The translations under genes and the position numbers were made by a program. From Toxoplasma gondii ME49 (Eukaryota; Apicomplexa; Conoidasida; Eucoccidiorida; Sarcocystidae), in NCBI RefSeq assembly GCF_000006565.2, contig NC_031472.1:2756493-2820492 (forward strand): DNA of 64,000 bases, in the 5' to 3' direction. The notes below the pieces were generated by a model, which saw only the letters and a program-made list of their open reading frames with translations, was not told where the DNA came from and did no database searches. Of this stretch, positions 12,001 through 26,010 are shown one piece after another; position 1 is the first letter of the stretch; the number at the start of each line of letters is the position of its first letter.

Positions 12001-14085
12001 TCTCGGGACTTTCTGCGCAAGCTACAATCTGTGGGGGTTCGTTCAGTGATCCTCTCTCTCTCCCTCTCTCTCTGTCGCGTCTTTTGCGCTGGCTGCTCCT
12101 CTGTGTCTCCTCTCTCGCCTCTCCAGCATGTTTGTTCTCTGCTTCTCTCGCCTTTCTCGCTTTCCTCTTCTTTCCGCCTTTCCCAAAGTCGCAGACCGAG
12201 ACTTTCCCACCTTGACGCAAAGAATATGGCAGTGGGTGGCCACAAGCTGAGAAGCGAGCTCGAGGTAGTAGTCCAGAGTGTAAGGTTTTCGGTCAGGGTC
12301 AGCGACGTTGCCCGTGTAGGCCATGGCGGCTTCCACGACGCCTCCAGCGGCTCCGGCAGCCTGAAGAAACACTGCAGAGAAATCCACGTTTCCCGCGAAA
12401 AACGAAAGGCATTCGCGACAGCGCCAGGCGCCGTTCGGACTGCGCCTTCCAGTCGCGCACACACCAGGAGGACCGAGAACGAGAGGGAGAGAAAAACAGA
12501 CACGAGAGAGAATTGGCTGAGATGCAGGCAGAACATGAGGAAGCTTATGGCAGTCCGAGAACACTGACGAGACTGACAGCGGTGTCCATACGTCGGCATT
12601 TTTCCTTGATGTACACTTCCCCGTCTCTGTGGCATTCGCTCTCGCCCGTCTTGTCGTTCTTCTTTCCTCTCCTCTTTTTCTCACTTCTTCTCTCCCTCTC
12701 TCCGATCTCTCTCTGTTCTCTCTCCCGCTCTTCTCTCTCCCTCCCCCATTCGTTCTCCGTCTCTCTCGCCTCTGCCGGTTACCTTCCTCCTACCTCTCCC
12801 CTCTTCTCCTATCTCCCTCTCCTTCTTGGGTCGCTCCTCGCCTTGGCTTGTCTGCCTCGCCCACTACACCCCCCGGCTTCCCTCTGCTTCTGGCTGTTCC
12901 TCGTTTGCGTACATCGATTCCGAGTTTCAAGTTCTCCACGAAGTTAAGAGAGTCGAAGACGCGGAAGATGTCCATCCCGTACTTGACGGCTTCTCGACAG
13001 AATGCCTCGACCGAGTTGTCCGGGCAGGCTGTGTACCCCACCGCATTCGTTCCTCGCAGAAGCATTTGAAAGGGAATGTTCGGAACTGCCTCGCGCAGGA
13101 GCTCCAGCCGTCGCCACGGAGACTCGCGCAGAAAACGATACGCTACGTCAAACGTCGCTCCGCCCCTGACGCAGAGAAACACACAAGAAGAGCGTCCCCG
13201 AGTCACCCACCTTCAAGGCATCAGACTGCCGGCAAACAGGCCCCGCGCGGGAGAAAGTAGACGCAAGATGGTGCACAGGGGAAAGAACTTACAGAAACGC
13301 CGAAAACAGACAAGGTGCCGAAACAGAGTCGCAGTTCGCGCTCGGAGGGAGACACACGACGCAAAAACCCAAAGCTAACACGAAAAACGAGACGAACGGG
13401 GGTGCGAAGAAAAAAAGACGCGAATCGACAAGAAAGTGAGAGGCAGCGTCAGACTTAGTATAGGAACGGGTGCATCGATGGACCAAAGGAAACATGAGGA
13501 GAGACGAGAGAAAGACGAGAGCTACCACTCGGAGATAACCGACGGATCGGGGAAACAGAGAGAGGAAACAAACGCGAAAATGCCGCGGAAGAAAGGCGAG
13601 GCACGAACGATAAGTTTAACCGAACAACGAGGAGACGAACCACGTTGGAAACGCCCTGTTCGACACTGCGAAATGGGGTTCACGCGTCTATACAAACACG
13701 GCTCTTTCTGGGAAGAATCGATACTGCGAGCTCGACGCCTGCTTTAAGTCTTGGAGGTCGTCCTCTTCCCAAGCAGAACATGCGAGTCTGCGTATTAACT
13801 CAAACGAAGTCCCTCTTTCTTCTGTTCCAGGAACCTCGAGGACGCATGCAAACGAACTAGACGTCTCTGCCGCAGGGAGACGCACAAGACATAGATGTCT
13901 ACTACTCCACATGCAAACAGCTCCTCTACACACACTGACAGAATCGGATATCCATGTAAGATTTGCCTGACTCGCAGGACACACTCTTCCCTTCTGTACA
14001 TATATATATATATATATATAAAGTTATAAAGTTAGATATATCTCTACATATTTGCAGAAATAGCCATATATGTAAAGCTATATTC

Positions 14086-14122
<37 letters not shown>

Positions 14123-17100
14123 ATGTTGTACTCTTTGACTTGCGTATCGTCTGTCGCTCAATGCAACTGTTTGTCTCCTTTCTGCTTCTCCTGCAAGAAG
14201 CGTTACCAGTTTTCCAAGGAGAAGAGAGTGGGAAGAAGGTGAGCGTAAGAAGGCGCCACTTTCAGCATGTCGATCGTCCGCATGCGCGTAGCTAGAAGAG
14301 ACTGGTGGGCGTCGCGAAGAGTCGTATCGCAGAGGAGAAGTCTTTTCTCTGTTCGAATGACTCGCGCAAATCCCTCCGGACCGACCTCGTCAAGCAGAGT
14401 CTTGTAGCCTCTGAGTCCAGAGAACTCATGCAGCGAAGAAACCAGAGAATGCATGCAGTCGGGAAAATGCTGTAAGCTCGACAGGCGCGCAACCCAACAG
14501 AGCAAGTTGAGATATACGTTTGAAGCTCCATAGGAATAATGCTGGAAAGGCAGTTCCTTTTCAAAGGCATCAACCCCCAGTTAAACCATCAGTTCAAGAA
14601 ATTCAAACGCAAAAGTCACCTTACCAATTGTCAATGCAGGTTCCTAGAACTATGTTTTCCGTAAGGACTGATATCAGGAAGGAGACTTTCAAAGCTCCTC
14701 ATAAAAAGTCTTTCCTTGTCACACTCCGAAAGAATGCAAATATGCATGAATAGATCCGCATACACGGACACACAGGCATTGGCAATAAATCTGCCTCCAG
14801 ATACACACAAAACTACAAATACGGCCATTTATTTATAAATAAACACTTACACTCGTTTACACGCATCTACATGCATATATATATATATATATATATTTCA
14901 GGATATATGGATACAAATATAAATATATATATATATGTATATATGTATATGGACGCAGGTGTAAGGCAGGCTGTCTTTGTGTTTTTGACTGTTACAGTGG
15001 GATTCGCGAGTATCTTCTGCACGTTTGCAAGGTCTTTTTCGCTTGAGTCAGTTTCACCTGGGAGCGCCTTCGGACGCGACGTTCATGATGCGTAGATCGA
15101 GGTCCTCAGGGGCGCCTGCGATACTGCCGGCGCCTCCAGGAATCGCAGCTCTTTCGACAGAGGAAGGCAGCGGAGGTGGAATCGCGGCCGTCTTGTCTGG
15201 ACAGGCGTCTGCATTCACCAGCGGTGTCAGTGGTCCGTTCACAATCACCGTCGCCAGGTACTTGCCTAGGAAGAGAAAGGATACGACGCTCGCATTTCAA
15301 CCCCGCATGCGCGAAACAAGTCGACACAGGAACGCTGCATGCGGGAACGAAATCCAGAGAACGCAAGCAGGGAACAAGTCGTCTCTGGTGCTTTCGTTTT
15401 AGCAACGGAACAGGCAAGGTGCCCCATTCCCGCTTCCCTGGATGTCTCGAGTTTCTCCGCTGTTCCCCCGGAGACTGCGAGTTCCACTGAGGTTCCATTT
15501 CTTCAAGAGAGGAAGCTCGGCACCTCGACGGCAGTGTGAGACGAACGCGGAGGCCTTCAGAGTCCACACGCTGATGCATCAACGGGTATACGTGGACACT
15601 GAAAGAGAGGAGCAGACACGACTGTTTCTCGTCAAACATCGGCGAAGAAGCCTCTCGGCGACGCGATTGGTGTTTCTGAACGCCCATGAACCTTCCGTGA
15701 ACGTACGCAGCTGGATAGGAAACTATATACATCTGCATTGAGGACGTTTTTCGCGGAAGACAGCGAGAGAAATTCTACAGAAACTTTTGGCAGGAGACCA
15801 AGAGTCAAGCACTCAACCCTTTCGCGGCTTGCCCACATATGTTTTGCGAAGACATATCGAGGGGGTCGTAGAACAGCAGTTCGTTGTGCTCGTCGATGAA
15901 GCGCGTCGTCGCGGTTCCGTTCAAGAATTCCGGGTGTTGCAGAACATTCAGAATGAAGGGAATGTTTGTCGTGACTCCGCGGATCTTCGTCTCTCTCAAC
16001 GCGCGCGTCGCTCTCGCCACAGCCTCTGGAAAATCGTGCGCCTTTGCGACGAGTTTCACGAGCAGAGAGTCGTAATACGGTTGCACCACTGCGCCTGAGG
16101 CTCCAATGGCTCCGTCCAAACGGATTCCAGGACCTGAGAACAATCGAAAACGTAAATGTAAGTGGTGAAAGACGCCTTCTGCAGACGTGCAGAGAGGCAC
16201 ACATTCACGGCGAGAGAAACGCAGCAGGGAGCGCCAGGAGATCAGCGAGGTCAAAAACAGTAGAAGAGTGCTAGGCGAAACCTACAGAGATAAGACGAAC
16301 TTAGAGCCAGAGAAGTACAGAGTCAAGAACCACTAAGACGTGGGCGTAAACATGTTGTGATTTGAGGATTTTCACTGCCTGAAAAACACTGACTCTCCAC
16401 CCTTGGAATGTCCATACAGAAGCAAACAATTATCCTGAATCGCTGTGTACTGCTCTCCCCGAACTGCCTCGGATCCGACCTCTCAGTCCCGCTCGTCATT
16501 CTGTCTTTTCTTTTTCCCTTCGCATGTCCAAATGGGGATAGCTCTGTTTCTTTCCTCTCCTGTTTGGTCTCTCTGTGCACATGTTTCTTGCTCTCGACAT
16601 TTCGCGTCTCTTCTCGCGTCGACATCTCCGTGTCTTTCCTATCTTTGTTGTCTCTCTCTTGCATCCCGTTTCGCCGTCTGCGGCGGTGACGGACCCGTGG
16701 ACGGTTGATACAAGTCGATTCGACCCGTCGAAGGCTGGAAGTTTCGCTGGCTGTCTTCCGTGGTGATTCTGCACTGAATGGCGACAGGGCCTCTGCGTCC
16801 GGTGCGCGGATCGGTCTGTACAGCTGAGAGAATGCTTTCCTGCGACAGGCCGAGAGCCGGCAGCGACGCGCCTTGCCTCACAGCGAGTTGCGTCTTGACA
16901 AGGTCGACGCCCGTGACCTCTTCAGAGACCGTGTGCTCGACTTGGAGCCTTGCGTTCACTTCGATGAAGAAATGTCTGTCGCCTTCGACGAGGAACTCGA
17001 CAGTCCCTGCGTTCTGGTAGCTCACAAAGCGAGCAAGTCGCACGGCGTCGGACAGAATGCGTTCGCGGAGCGCCGGGGACAGGAACGGCGCGGGAGCGAT

Positions 17101-20100
17101 TTCGATCACTTTCTGATGTCTGCGCTGCACTGTGCAGTCGCGCTCGTGGAGGTGCACGACGTTCCCGAAGTGATCACCCATGATCTGAACTTCGATGTGT
17201 ACGCCGTTTTGCACCAACTTCTCCACAAACATCGCCCCGTTTCCAAACGCCGCCTGCGCTTCGCTGGTCGCGCGCTCGAACGCCTCCTTCAGCTCTTCCT
17301 GAAGCAAGAAGAGGCGGGGAACGCGAGCGAGGAGATCGAGGACAGGGAACGAACGCCGGAGAGACAAGCACACAGACAGCAGACGAAACAGAAGGATAGG
17401 AATGCCTCAGAAGAAGTGGACTGCGCAGCAGTGGGACATCGCAAGACCGGACGAAAATCAGCACTGAAGGCGACGGGTTGCCGACCCGAGTCGAGAGAAA
17501 AGCGACGCTGTTTCCATCCCTGAAAGACGCACAGTCTTTGATTTGCTGCGTCACGTTAAAAACTCACATCCTCGATCCCGACATACCCAGACACCCCCCG
17601 CAGTGCGAGAAGGACAACGCTGCTGGAACTCCACATTTGCCCTGGCCCGCTCGAACGAAAAAGCACGAGTTGCACGCGAGCAAACAGAACCTGCGCATAG
17701 AGATAGGAATTCTACACGTGGGGTCTGTAGGGGGACCAAATGAAGCTCTTTGTGAAGCGTTTCTGTGCTGCTCTCGCGAAATGGATTTCCGTTGCTGCCT
17801 CCATAGAAGACCAATTTGAGAAGATGTCTTTCCGCTGATCTGCTCTTTTTGCAAGAGAGTTCGAGAACACAAGGGCCAGGCGCCTCGCCGCTTAGAAGAC
17901 CCACTGAATTCCCTTATTCTCTTTCCGTTTTGTTCTCCGCAATTACTTCAAACCCTGTTGCAGCCTGCCTCTCTCGCCTGTGTCAAAGGTAACTCCCTGC
18001 TATCCTTTGTGCACGCGCGGGGTATCTGCGTCCATTTACATGCGTCTGTCTGTGAGAAGAATTGCAAGTGCACTTCAAACGCGAAGCTGCAAGTACTGAG
18101 TTTGGATACCCTTCGACTCTGCAGCAGATCCCGAGCATCCCGAGCGCTGAACGTGCTCGCAAACGGCTCCGTTCCGATGTACAGACACCTCACCTCGCGG
18201 AAGACTCTCCGCATGCCTCGGCCGCCGCCGCCGTAGGCCGCCTTGAGCATGACGGGGAATCCGATTTGTCGACAGAATGCGGCGGCTTCTTCAAAGTCGG
18301 TCACCGGCTCGTTCGTCCCCGGCACTGCCTGCACGTTCGCTCTCTCGGCTATCGACCTCGCCTCCACTTTGTCCCCCATCAGTCGAATCACTTCTGGAGG
18401 GGGGCCTACCAACATGAGTCCTGCGTTCTCCACAGCCGCCGCGAACTCTGCGTTCTCCGACAGGAAGCCATAGCCTACGAGCAGAAACCGACAGAAAAAA
18501 GGAGCTGGGTGGAAAAACAGCAAAGCAGATGAAGGAAGCAAAATAAAGAAACGTAGCAAAAAGTGAGAGAGAGGAAGCGAACAGAAGAATCAGACAGGGA
18601 AAGACGTTCACTGCGATTGGAGAGGCGGCAGAGACACCGGGACGCGCTCTGCAGATGCACGAGTCTGTTGCGATGCAGTTGGAGTCACATCATCGATTGT
18701 CTTGGCTCCGGCAGTCCATGAAAAGTCATTCAAAAGACTGAAACGTATCCAGCGGTATCGAGCTTCGCTTTGACAAGCAGCACCTGTGTGCAGTCGATAC
18801 AAAAAGCATCTCCACTTCGGTGGGCTCCTTTACGATGTCACGATTTGCAGAAATTCCCCGATCAGATTCTTCGCGGCTCTAAGCGAATGGAAAAACCACC
18901 GGTTTGGGATGAAAGTACTTTTCGCGTCGCACGAGAACGAAGATAATGTAATATGTAACCCCGTGCAACAATACACTGTATATCGTGCAGTGCAGGATCC
19001 GTATTTGCATTACCCAGAGAAGCACTCAGAGACACTCTTGCAATTGTCTCAGATGGACAGAGGAGGGACAAAGAGGTAACAGAAAGGGAATGACTCGCTA
19101 TACATGCAAAGACGGCAGTGAACGCGAAGAGAGCTGGCATCTCTATTTGTATACATCCATGTGTGGAAGCAAGCGTAAATGCTTACAGTGGTGATTCTGA
19201 CTATCCTTCGACATTACTGTTCCTCCAAACCGGTTACGTTCAAACATCCCGCGCAAACTAGCATCGGGAAGGAGACTACCAAATGAGTTTCAGGATTTCT
19301 GTGCACCGAGGTAGAGAACGATGAAACGAAGTAGAGACAGAGGGAGTTCAGGAGGCGGAACAACGGCCCGATCGTTTGACAGAAAAGTCAGTCACATCGG
19401 TTTCGCTGCATTGTTCAGGCATGCGGGGTTTGCCCCAGAGAGACGGGGACTGGAGCGTTGGGGTGTGTTGGAATTCCACGTTTTCCTATGCACACCGGCA
19501 TTCACTTTGCAAGTGGAAATCTCTAGCCCCTCCGCGGCAAAATGTTCCACCCTTCTCGACTGTCCAGCGATGGCTAAAAGCACGTCACCTGAGAAAGCAA
19601 TATAACGGCTTTCGCGCCTTCGCTCGCTGTGGGCTTTGAGGAAAAACGGCAGCAATCGAACGTGGACAGTCACCTCCCCTGGACAAGGTCACCGTGTTGA
19701 CCTTCGTTCCGCCGTGTTTGCTTGTGTTTTCACTGTGTTGCTCGGTGCGCTCTGGGTTGAGTGAGGTCTCGAATTCACAACTCAACGTATCCTTACCGGG
19801 GTGAATGGCGTCGACGTTGTGTCTCAGCGCGACATCGATGATGTCCGGATAGTGGAGGTACGCGGCTACTGGAGAGAGTCCGCGACCGACGAGGTAGCTC
19901 TCGTCGAAGACTTGACGGTGGAGAGCTTGGGAATCTTCCTGGGAGTAAATGCCGACGCTGGTGATTCCGAGTTCCTTGCATGCACGGTGAACACGCACGG
20001 CAATTTCTCCGCGATTCGCCACCAGCAACTTCCGGATTGGCCGAACAGGCCGTTGCCACGTGCTTTTTTCTGCTCCGTTCTCGGCGCCGCTGCCTTCCAG

Positions 20101-20664
20101 TTGCGTTTCTCCCTCGGGTGCACCGGGAATACATACACCTGGGGAACTCAGCGCAGTCGGCGTGGAAGCGAAGTGCCGCCAGAACTGCGGAAGCGCAAGG
20201 GGCGGAACGGACCGAGGTTTGAAAGAAAATCTCACGGAATTGGCAACCTGGGGAAACGTTTCAGTTCTCGGATGACGCGGAGAAGACGAGAGAGCTTCTC
20301 GCGTTCCCTGGAAATGAAAAGCCAGATCGCCGGAGAGCAGCCCGGGCAGCAGGTGGTAGTGCGCAGAATTCGGCCGTCTCGTGGAAGACCAAGTGGAGTC
20401 AAAGCAGGCGTTCTGAGACGAGCGAAAGCCTGGAAAACCCACCGCCCTGGATTTGGTGTCGACGAGTCGCGAAACAAAACCTGCGTTTTTGGCACGAGCT
20501 GAAGTGCCTGCTCCATGCAGAGACTTATGCCATCGCGTTCGTAAAGAAAAGGAACCCACACAGACGCCGGGAAAAGACATATCTGAAGCGGACGCAACCT
20601 TGTGGAACTCGGACCGCCGCCACAAAGAGTAGCCAAGAGCGAACGGCTGAGTCAGAGGTGCCAT
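6036..20664 (-). CDS. PYC: Pyruvate carboxylase, biotin-dependent, probably mitochondrial (16 exons)
   Basis: Exons, 5' to 3' on the minus strand: 20664-19797, 18474-18194, 17298-16695, 16133-15837, 15265-15058, 14410-14207, 13165-12913, 12360-12211, 11539-11404, 10904-10744, 10275-10092, 9490-9233, 8456-8240, 7654-7504, 6565-6407, 6125-6036. All phases agree, giving 1406 aa. The enzyme carboxylates pyruvate to oxaloacetate with ATP and bicarbonate. Biotin carboxylase spans about residues 212-690 ([25 protein letters not shown]-grasp loop). The carboxyltransferase core spans about 755-1060 ([20 protein letters not shown]), with the expected carboxylated metal-ligand lysine in ILCVKDMAG (K955). 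The C-terminal biotinyl domain has AMKM with K1372. The ~210 residues before the core are Ser/Arg-rich and fit organelle targeting; T. gondii pyruvate carboxylase is reported as mitochondrial. The first exon could be preceded by an untranslated one. Confidence 0.95.
7991..8250. repeat. Diverged duplicated segment spanning a pyruvate carboxylase splice donor
   Basis: About 60 bases at 7991-8055 resemble about 60 bases at 8186-8250 (shared core ttgaataaagaat / tcgaataaagaat, then TTCC..CTC.CTTGA). The second copy covers the donor end of exon 13 and the first lies in the following intron, so the donor region has a degenerate decoy copy. Confidence 0.5.
13997..14122. repeat. (TA)n / TA-rich microsatellite in a pyruvate carboxylase intron
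   Basis: Two near-pure TA runs separated by a TA-rich stretch lie in the intron between exons 6 and 7. Likely polymorphic in length. Confidence 0.9.
14870..14955. repeat. (TA)n microsatellite in a pyruvate carboxylase intron
   Basis: A pure TA run followed by TATG-type variants, in the intron between exons 5 and 6. Confidence 0.9.
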
Positions 20665-23600
20665 GTTCAACGCTACATGACACGCAAAAGCAGTTCGCGG
20701 AAGATCGGAACCAGGCTACGGAAGGTCAATCGACTTCGTTTCCCCCAGAATATCTGTCGGAAAAGAACAGGAACTCCCCTCAGTATTTCTGCTCTTCGAG
20801 GAAGAATTGCGGCACTGGGCACGATTCTAAAGTGTGTTGTTGGTTTGTGGCTAGGGTAAAAAGAGGGTGTCTCGCGTGGCATACCAAGGATGAAACAGCA
20901 GGGCATAATCAGACTGGTGCGTCACGTCACTGGGAAAACTCGTTCTCCAAATAGCGTCCAAAAAGGACCCCGATCACTTTTTCGAGCTTACAGTCCCAGT
21001 GTGTGTCAGGGCCTCTGAAACGAAACTCAGCTCGCGGAAGTCCCGCATTGCCACGACGCAACCCAAGACAGACGCTGCAGATCTGCGTGTTGGGGGTCCC
21101 GCCTAACACACTGGCTAGAAAGTTGCAAAAGTGCTGAGTGTAGAAGATGCGCTTGACTCGCACTAAAAAATGATTGAGAAACTGAAATTCTAGTGAAAGG
21201 AGAACGAAACAACTTTTCGCTGGCGACGGCTCTCAGGATTGTTTCGGTTGGTGTAGTGCCTCCGAAGCGAGACAGCGACAACAGTAATTCTTGTTCGTAG
21301 TTGTGGGGGAAGCAGCCAGACGCCGCTTTCCGCTTCTAGAAGAGCATTAAATGAATGCAGGTTTTTCTAAATTGCCAGAACGAAAACGGTGGACGACTAC
21401 GAAGGACACCGGAGGGACCGTTCGAGGAGGCACTCCTGATGAGTCCCGTAGACGCACCAGCGTGTCGCGCTCCCCTCGATTACTGTTTGTGAGGGAAAGA
21501 CTACGTTTCAGATATGGCGGTGGCTGCCCTGTTGAGGTTTTGCGAATGAAGGCTTTTCTGAGGAAAAAAACCTGAAAATAGGACTGCGTTTCCGCGGACG
21601 AGGGCGTCACCCAGTCCGACGTTTTCAGATGCTTCGACTTCGCGATTGCACCCGCCCCGTAGCCCGCTTTCCTGATCCCTACCAAAATGAGAATTCTTTA
21701 GAAAAGAGAAAAGGTCCTGGAACAGTTCTCTTGACGAACACTTTTCGTTTGCTGTCGCAGTACACTCATATGAGGCGTTTTTCCGCGTCGAGGGCACACA
21801 CTTGAAACCCGGTAGAGCTCCGGGTCTCCAATCCTGCAACGGTTCGTAAGAAAAGGACAACGGAATACGCTCCTCAGTGGAAACCGTTTCGAGTTTCTTC
21901 TCCCGCAAACCTTAGCATGGCTAACGGAGCTGTGTAATCATAGCCGACATGTGAACAGGGATGGATTTGCCCTGCGTCGTAGCGGCTATCTTCCCCAGTC
22001 CTACTCAAGCTGATCACCTGAAAAGGAGGACAACTATGCAGCGGCTGTAGCAAGAAGCCTTTGCTGTTTTGTTCCATAATCATTTAACAAAGGTTGCAGT
22101 GAATGCGAACACTCAGAAAAGACTTTTTGTAGATGAGTGGATGAGGAACAGTGCCTGATGGAGGCAACACATGACAAGAATCCGGTCTGTGTATTCCACG
22201 CAGGCTATCATTAAGCAGGCTACCAAAGTGAATATCCTGATATTTGTACACCTTGCATATAAATGTTGGTTTTTCAACTATACGCCGGATGTATGTTCTA
22301 GGCGTAATATATGGATTACTGAAAGTGATATGCAAACCGAATCACATTCGCCACCCATCTCGCTGGAGAAAGAAGCTCTGTATTCGAGCGGCTGAAGTTG
22401 CTGGACGCAGGTCTGTGTGGTGAGGCTGAAAAAAGAGCTCGAATGATAGCAGGAAGTCTGCCGCGGCTCACCGAGCACACGTTTATTCGAAAGAAAGACA
22501 ATCGAAGTACAGGTTCTTCATCTTAGCACATATATTCTTAGTTGTCACTGAACCTCCCTCGTTGGTGCCATGTGCACACCGTGCTTGCGAATGTATTTGC
22601 ACTAGTTTTTCTTTTGGTACGAAGGGGTAAGGGGTGGTTCACTCTGTTGCCTTTTTTAGGAGCGAGCAGTGGTTCGTCTCTGTCGCTGCGCTTTCAACGG
22701 TGGCGTGTCGAAGTTTTTGACCTCGTAGACTATCCCTCCTGTTCAGATGAGGACGGTATACATGACAGGATCTTCAAGGTCGTGTCACGTGCGTTACCGA
22801 TCCACGATTTCCCAATCTTGTGGCCTTTCACTCTCAGAGAAGGCGCAACGCCCAGCTCAAGCTTTTGACAGTCACGGCACGACACCGATGACTCGCAAAA
22901 GCCAGAAGATCATGTATAGAAGTATATTTCTTTCCAACTCATGTCATTCGAACTGGACTGCCCGAGTGTGCACAACTACAGCCAACCATGCTTCTCAGAA
23001 ACACTTTCCAGTTTGCAACGGTTCTGCTACGTAGGAACAGAGATTGCTCCCACTTCCAGTCCTGTTTTGGATGCCCTATCGAATGTGCGTCGACAAGTGC
23101 TTCTCCAGACAGCCACTGGATAATGCAAATTTAAAATCAGATGAACTGTTACCAGTTGCAATCCACATCGATGAGACAGCCACTGGAAAACATAGAGGGG
23201 GGGATGCGAACTCACAGGGACCTTCAACCGGGCACAGGCAACTCCAGACGTTCCACAAACGATAAGATGCCTTTGTTTTCCGGATCCACGTTCAATTGCA
23301 CAGGGTAGCGTATGCGCTAGAATAACACATCCGGCCATTTCTGCAGGCCCTCCAGCATATTCGACGCATAGCCGGCTTGCATAGTTCCACAACCCGCTTA
23401 ACGCACGTGAGACCGCCCTGGACACTCGTGAATTCTTTGGTAAGCAATTATGCAATTGACGGTTTGGCGTGTGTTGTGTTTGAAAAGATTCGTCTTTCGG
23501 TGACTTCCGTGCATGAACATCTTTCTCGACTCACGCATAACGCACCCACCCCGCTGCGGGAAGCTTCCACTGCAAATGACTGCCGTTTTTGTCTCACTCG

Positions 23601-26010
23601 CGCCACTTTGAAGATGTGGAAAACTGCTCAAGGCGAGGCCGTCCCTTTTTCTTTAAGTAAGTTTATGGAATCGGCGCTCCATCGGTTCGTGTCGAACCAC
23701 CTCTGCGTCTTTTACCATTGTACTTGAACGTGTGATGCCTCGCTTGATGGTGGTCCGAAGGGCACCAATGCTACGCTTTACACGCTGAAGTTGGGTCGAC
23801 CGCGTTTGACAATAATTGATGTAGCGGCTTGTCGAATCCTCTACGCTACCAAATTTGTTTGCAAGCCGGCAGCGTACACCCAGGTCTCAACAGGGAATGC
23901 CCCCGCACGTTTTTTCCAGCTTCCGTGGACCTCCTTCACACTTCCTGAAGCTTGCACCGGATCGTTTTGTTCCGCTCGTTCGAGGGTTGTGGCTAAATCC
24001 CCCTGACTAATTACCTGACGGTACGCACACTGTCTGACTTGCAGACACCTTTTCAGGCTAGTCACATGGCGAAAAACAGTCCCAGCGGGGAACGCGTTGT
24101 TGTTTCGCGCGGCTTGGGAGTCACGCCACTCGAAACTGCCTGGCTACGCTCCCAAATCAGACTGGCTACGCTCCCTATTCAGTCTGGCTACGCTCCCAAA
24201 ACAGACTGGCTACCCCGCTCGCAAATCAGACGAGAGCTCGTAGCGACTGGCAATGTTCCGTGTCTGTTTGGCTGCGTCTCTGTCCGCCCGCCCGCCTTGT
24301 TCCACGGCTAGGCTTGTTACCAAAAACGCTCGTTCCAACGAGCTACGAGCACGGAGAAGCGGGTGTAAAGCCATTAAAGCCATGACAGAAGTCGTCGTCG
24401 CAGCTGCCACCATAACTACCCAAAAGATGTTCGTTTTTCCGACACACGCAAAAGGATTTCCCAGCTTCCCTCAACAGTTCGCATCGGCTCATTTAACACA
24501 TCGTTGTTTTCGCACGATACAACCCTTTTTGGGCTTCAGTTCGACGCGCTGAAACTTGACTGACGATCCCCAGCTACCTTTTTTCCTCGAAAAATTCCCC
24601 TGCCTCGCTTTCCCGGCGGAGGGGGGCAGAGCGGACACCTCTGCCTGCAAGAGACCTCAGCGCTCTGAAGGTGTCCGCGGTTCTTTCGGCGGACGTCGCA
24701 GAACAGCGGAGAGCCGGTGCGCCTGCTCCAAACAGCAGAGAGCGAGCAGCACCCCTCGTGCGATGGCGTTTCTGGTGAAAGTGTGACTTTCTTTTTTTTC
24801 TGGGTTTTAGCGCGTGCACGGCAGCTGCTTTTTCTCTTTCTTGAATCTTTTCCTGCTCGCTTCCGCTTTTTGTGTTTCTGGTCGTCTCCCCACTCCTCTG
24901 GGCCGCTGCCATCACCCCTGCTCCAGAAAGTTCGTTCCTGTCCACAAACTTTCCGACTTTCGCCCGCGAGATTGTGCCTGCTGTTTCATCGAATGAATTA
25001 CGGGTGGCACAGGAAATTTTCTGCTCACACGTGGACGTATTGCGTGTTTCTCTTCCAGTCGTGCAGATTTCTGTGTTTCCTGTCTCCCCATCGTTTATCC
25101 AGGACGCGAGTCCCTCAAGCGGGAAAGCAGAAACTTCCTGTCCTTTTGCGAAGGTTTCTTCTCTTTCTAGGGAAACGTTCCCTTTTTAGCCGTTTACGAT
25201 ACTCGTAGAATTCTTCGTCTGCTGATCCTGATTCTCTCTCTTTTCAGTCTTTTCTGGCCTATGGTTTTTCTCCCTCCCCCGGTCGGCGTTCGGACCGTTC
25301 ATTCCGCGAAGTGTTCAGGCGTACTCTTGTGAGGCGGCCTCTACGTTTCACAGCGGACAAAAAGGTAGCAGCCGCGGCTCTTTTTTTTGGAAAGCCGCTT
25401 GTGCGTCTTTTACGGCTGACGGTAGTCTGCTCCAGAAGACCGAAAACTGCAACAGAGAACTGGTTTTGCAGTGCAGTGTAGCTACAGCGGGTCCACTTTC
25501 CCGTGCGAGTGACTTGGGTCCTCCTGTCGTGAGTGCTAATGTGTGACTGCTCATTGTTATCCATGCAAAAATCTCGCGTCCCCTTCCACACGGCACGCAG
25601 TCCGTTTTGAGACGGGCAAATTTTTTCTGTGTGTGTGAGTGTCTTGCTGTTGCGCGGCGGACGTATTGTAGAAACGCATCTGTTTTCTGTTTCTGTGCCT
25701 TTTAGTGCGAAGCTTTGTAACCGATTCGAGTGGCGGCAGGTCCGTTCTCCTGCAAGGGTCCACGTGTCGGTGGCAACCTGGCGTCTCGAGTTTAGCATTT
25801 TAGGCAATCTGCGAAACGGTTTTTTGCTTCGGTGCGGAAGGCGCGGCTCGGCAAACGCGTTTCCGGTATTGGGGTCTTTCTGGAGGCGACGGGGATACTG
25901 CAGAAACACTCGACGGCACACCCTTCTCCTGTCTGCGTCCGTAGACCAGACAGACGGGCCCCGTAACTTTGCGGGCGTGCGTTGTCCGAACTCGCTGCTG
26001 TGCCGCTGCG
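20665..26010. other. Divergent spacer between pyruvate carboxylase and the large unknown gene
   Basis: The flanking genes are transcribed away from each other, so this 5.3 kb should hold both promoters and 5' untranslated exons. No open frame has a recognisable domain. The longest, minus strand 25259-26146 (295 codons), lies opposite the start of the downstream gene and is low-complexity. Minus-strand frames at 21347-21908 show no family features. A tandem repeat is listed separately. Confidence 0.6.
24139..24230. repeat. Short tandem repeat, four units of 22-25 bp
   Basis: Four successive copies start with ctggctac and mostly continue gctccc, followed by an A-rich end and a CAGA or CAGT boundary. 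Units start near 24139, 24162, 24184 and 24206; the last is the most diverged. It lies in the divergent spacer about 1.8 kb upstream of the plus-strand gene. Confidence 0.85.

Noticed and set aside
11854..12684. Overlapping 200+ codon frames on both strands
   Set aside because: Only the stretch 12360-12211 on the minus strand is a pyruvate carboxylase exon; the rest is Ser/Arg or Leu/Ser-rich intron sequence.
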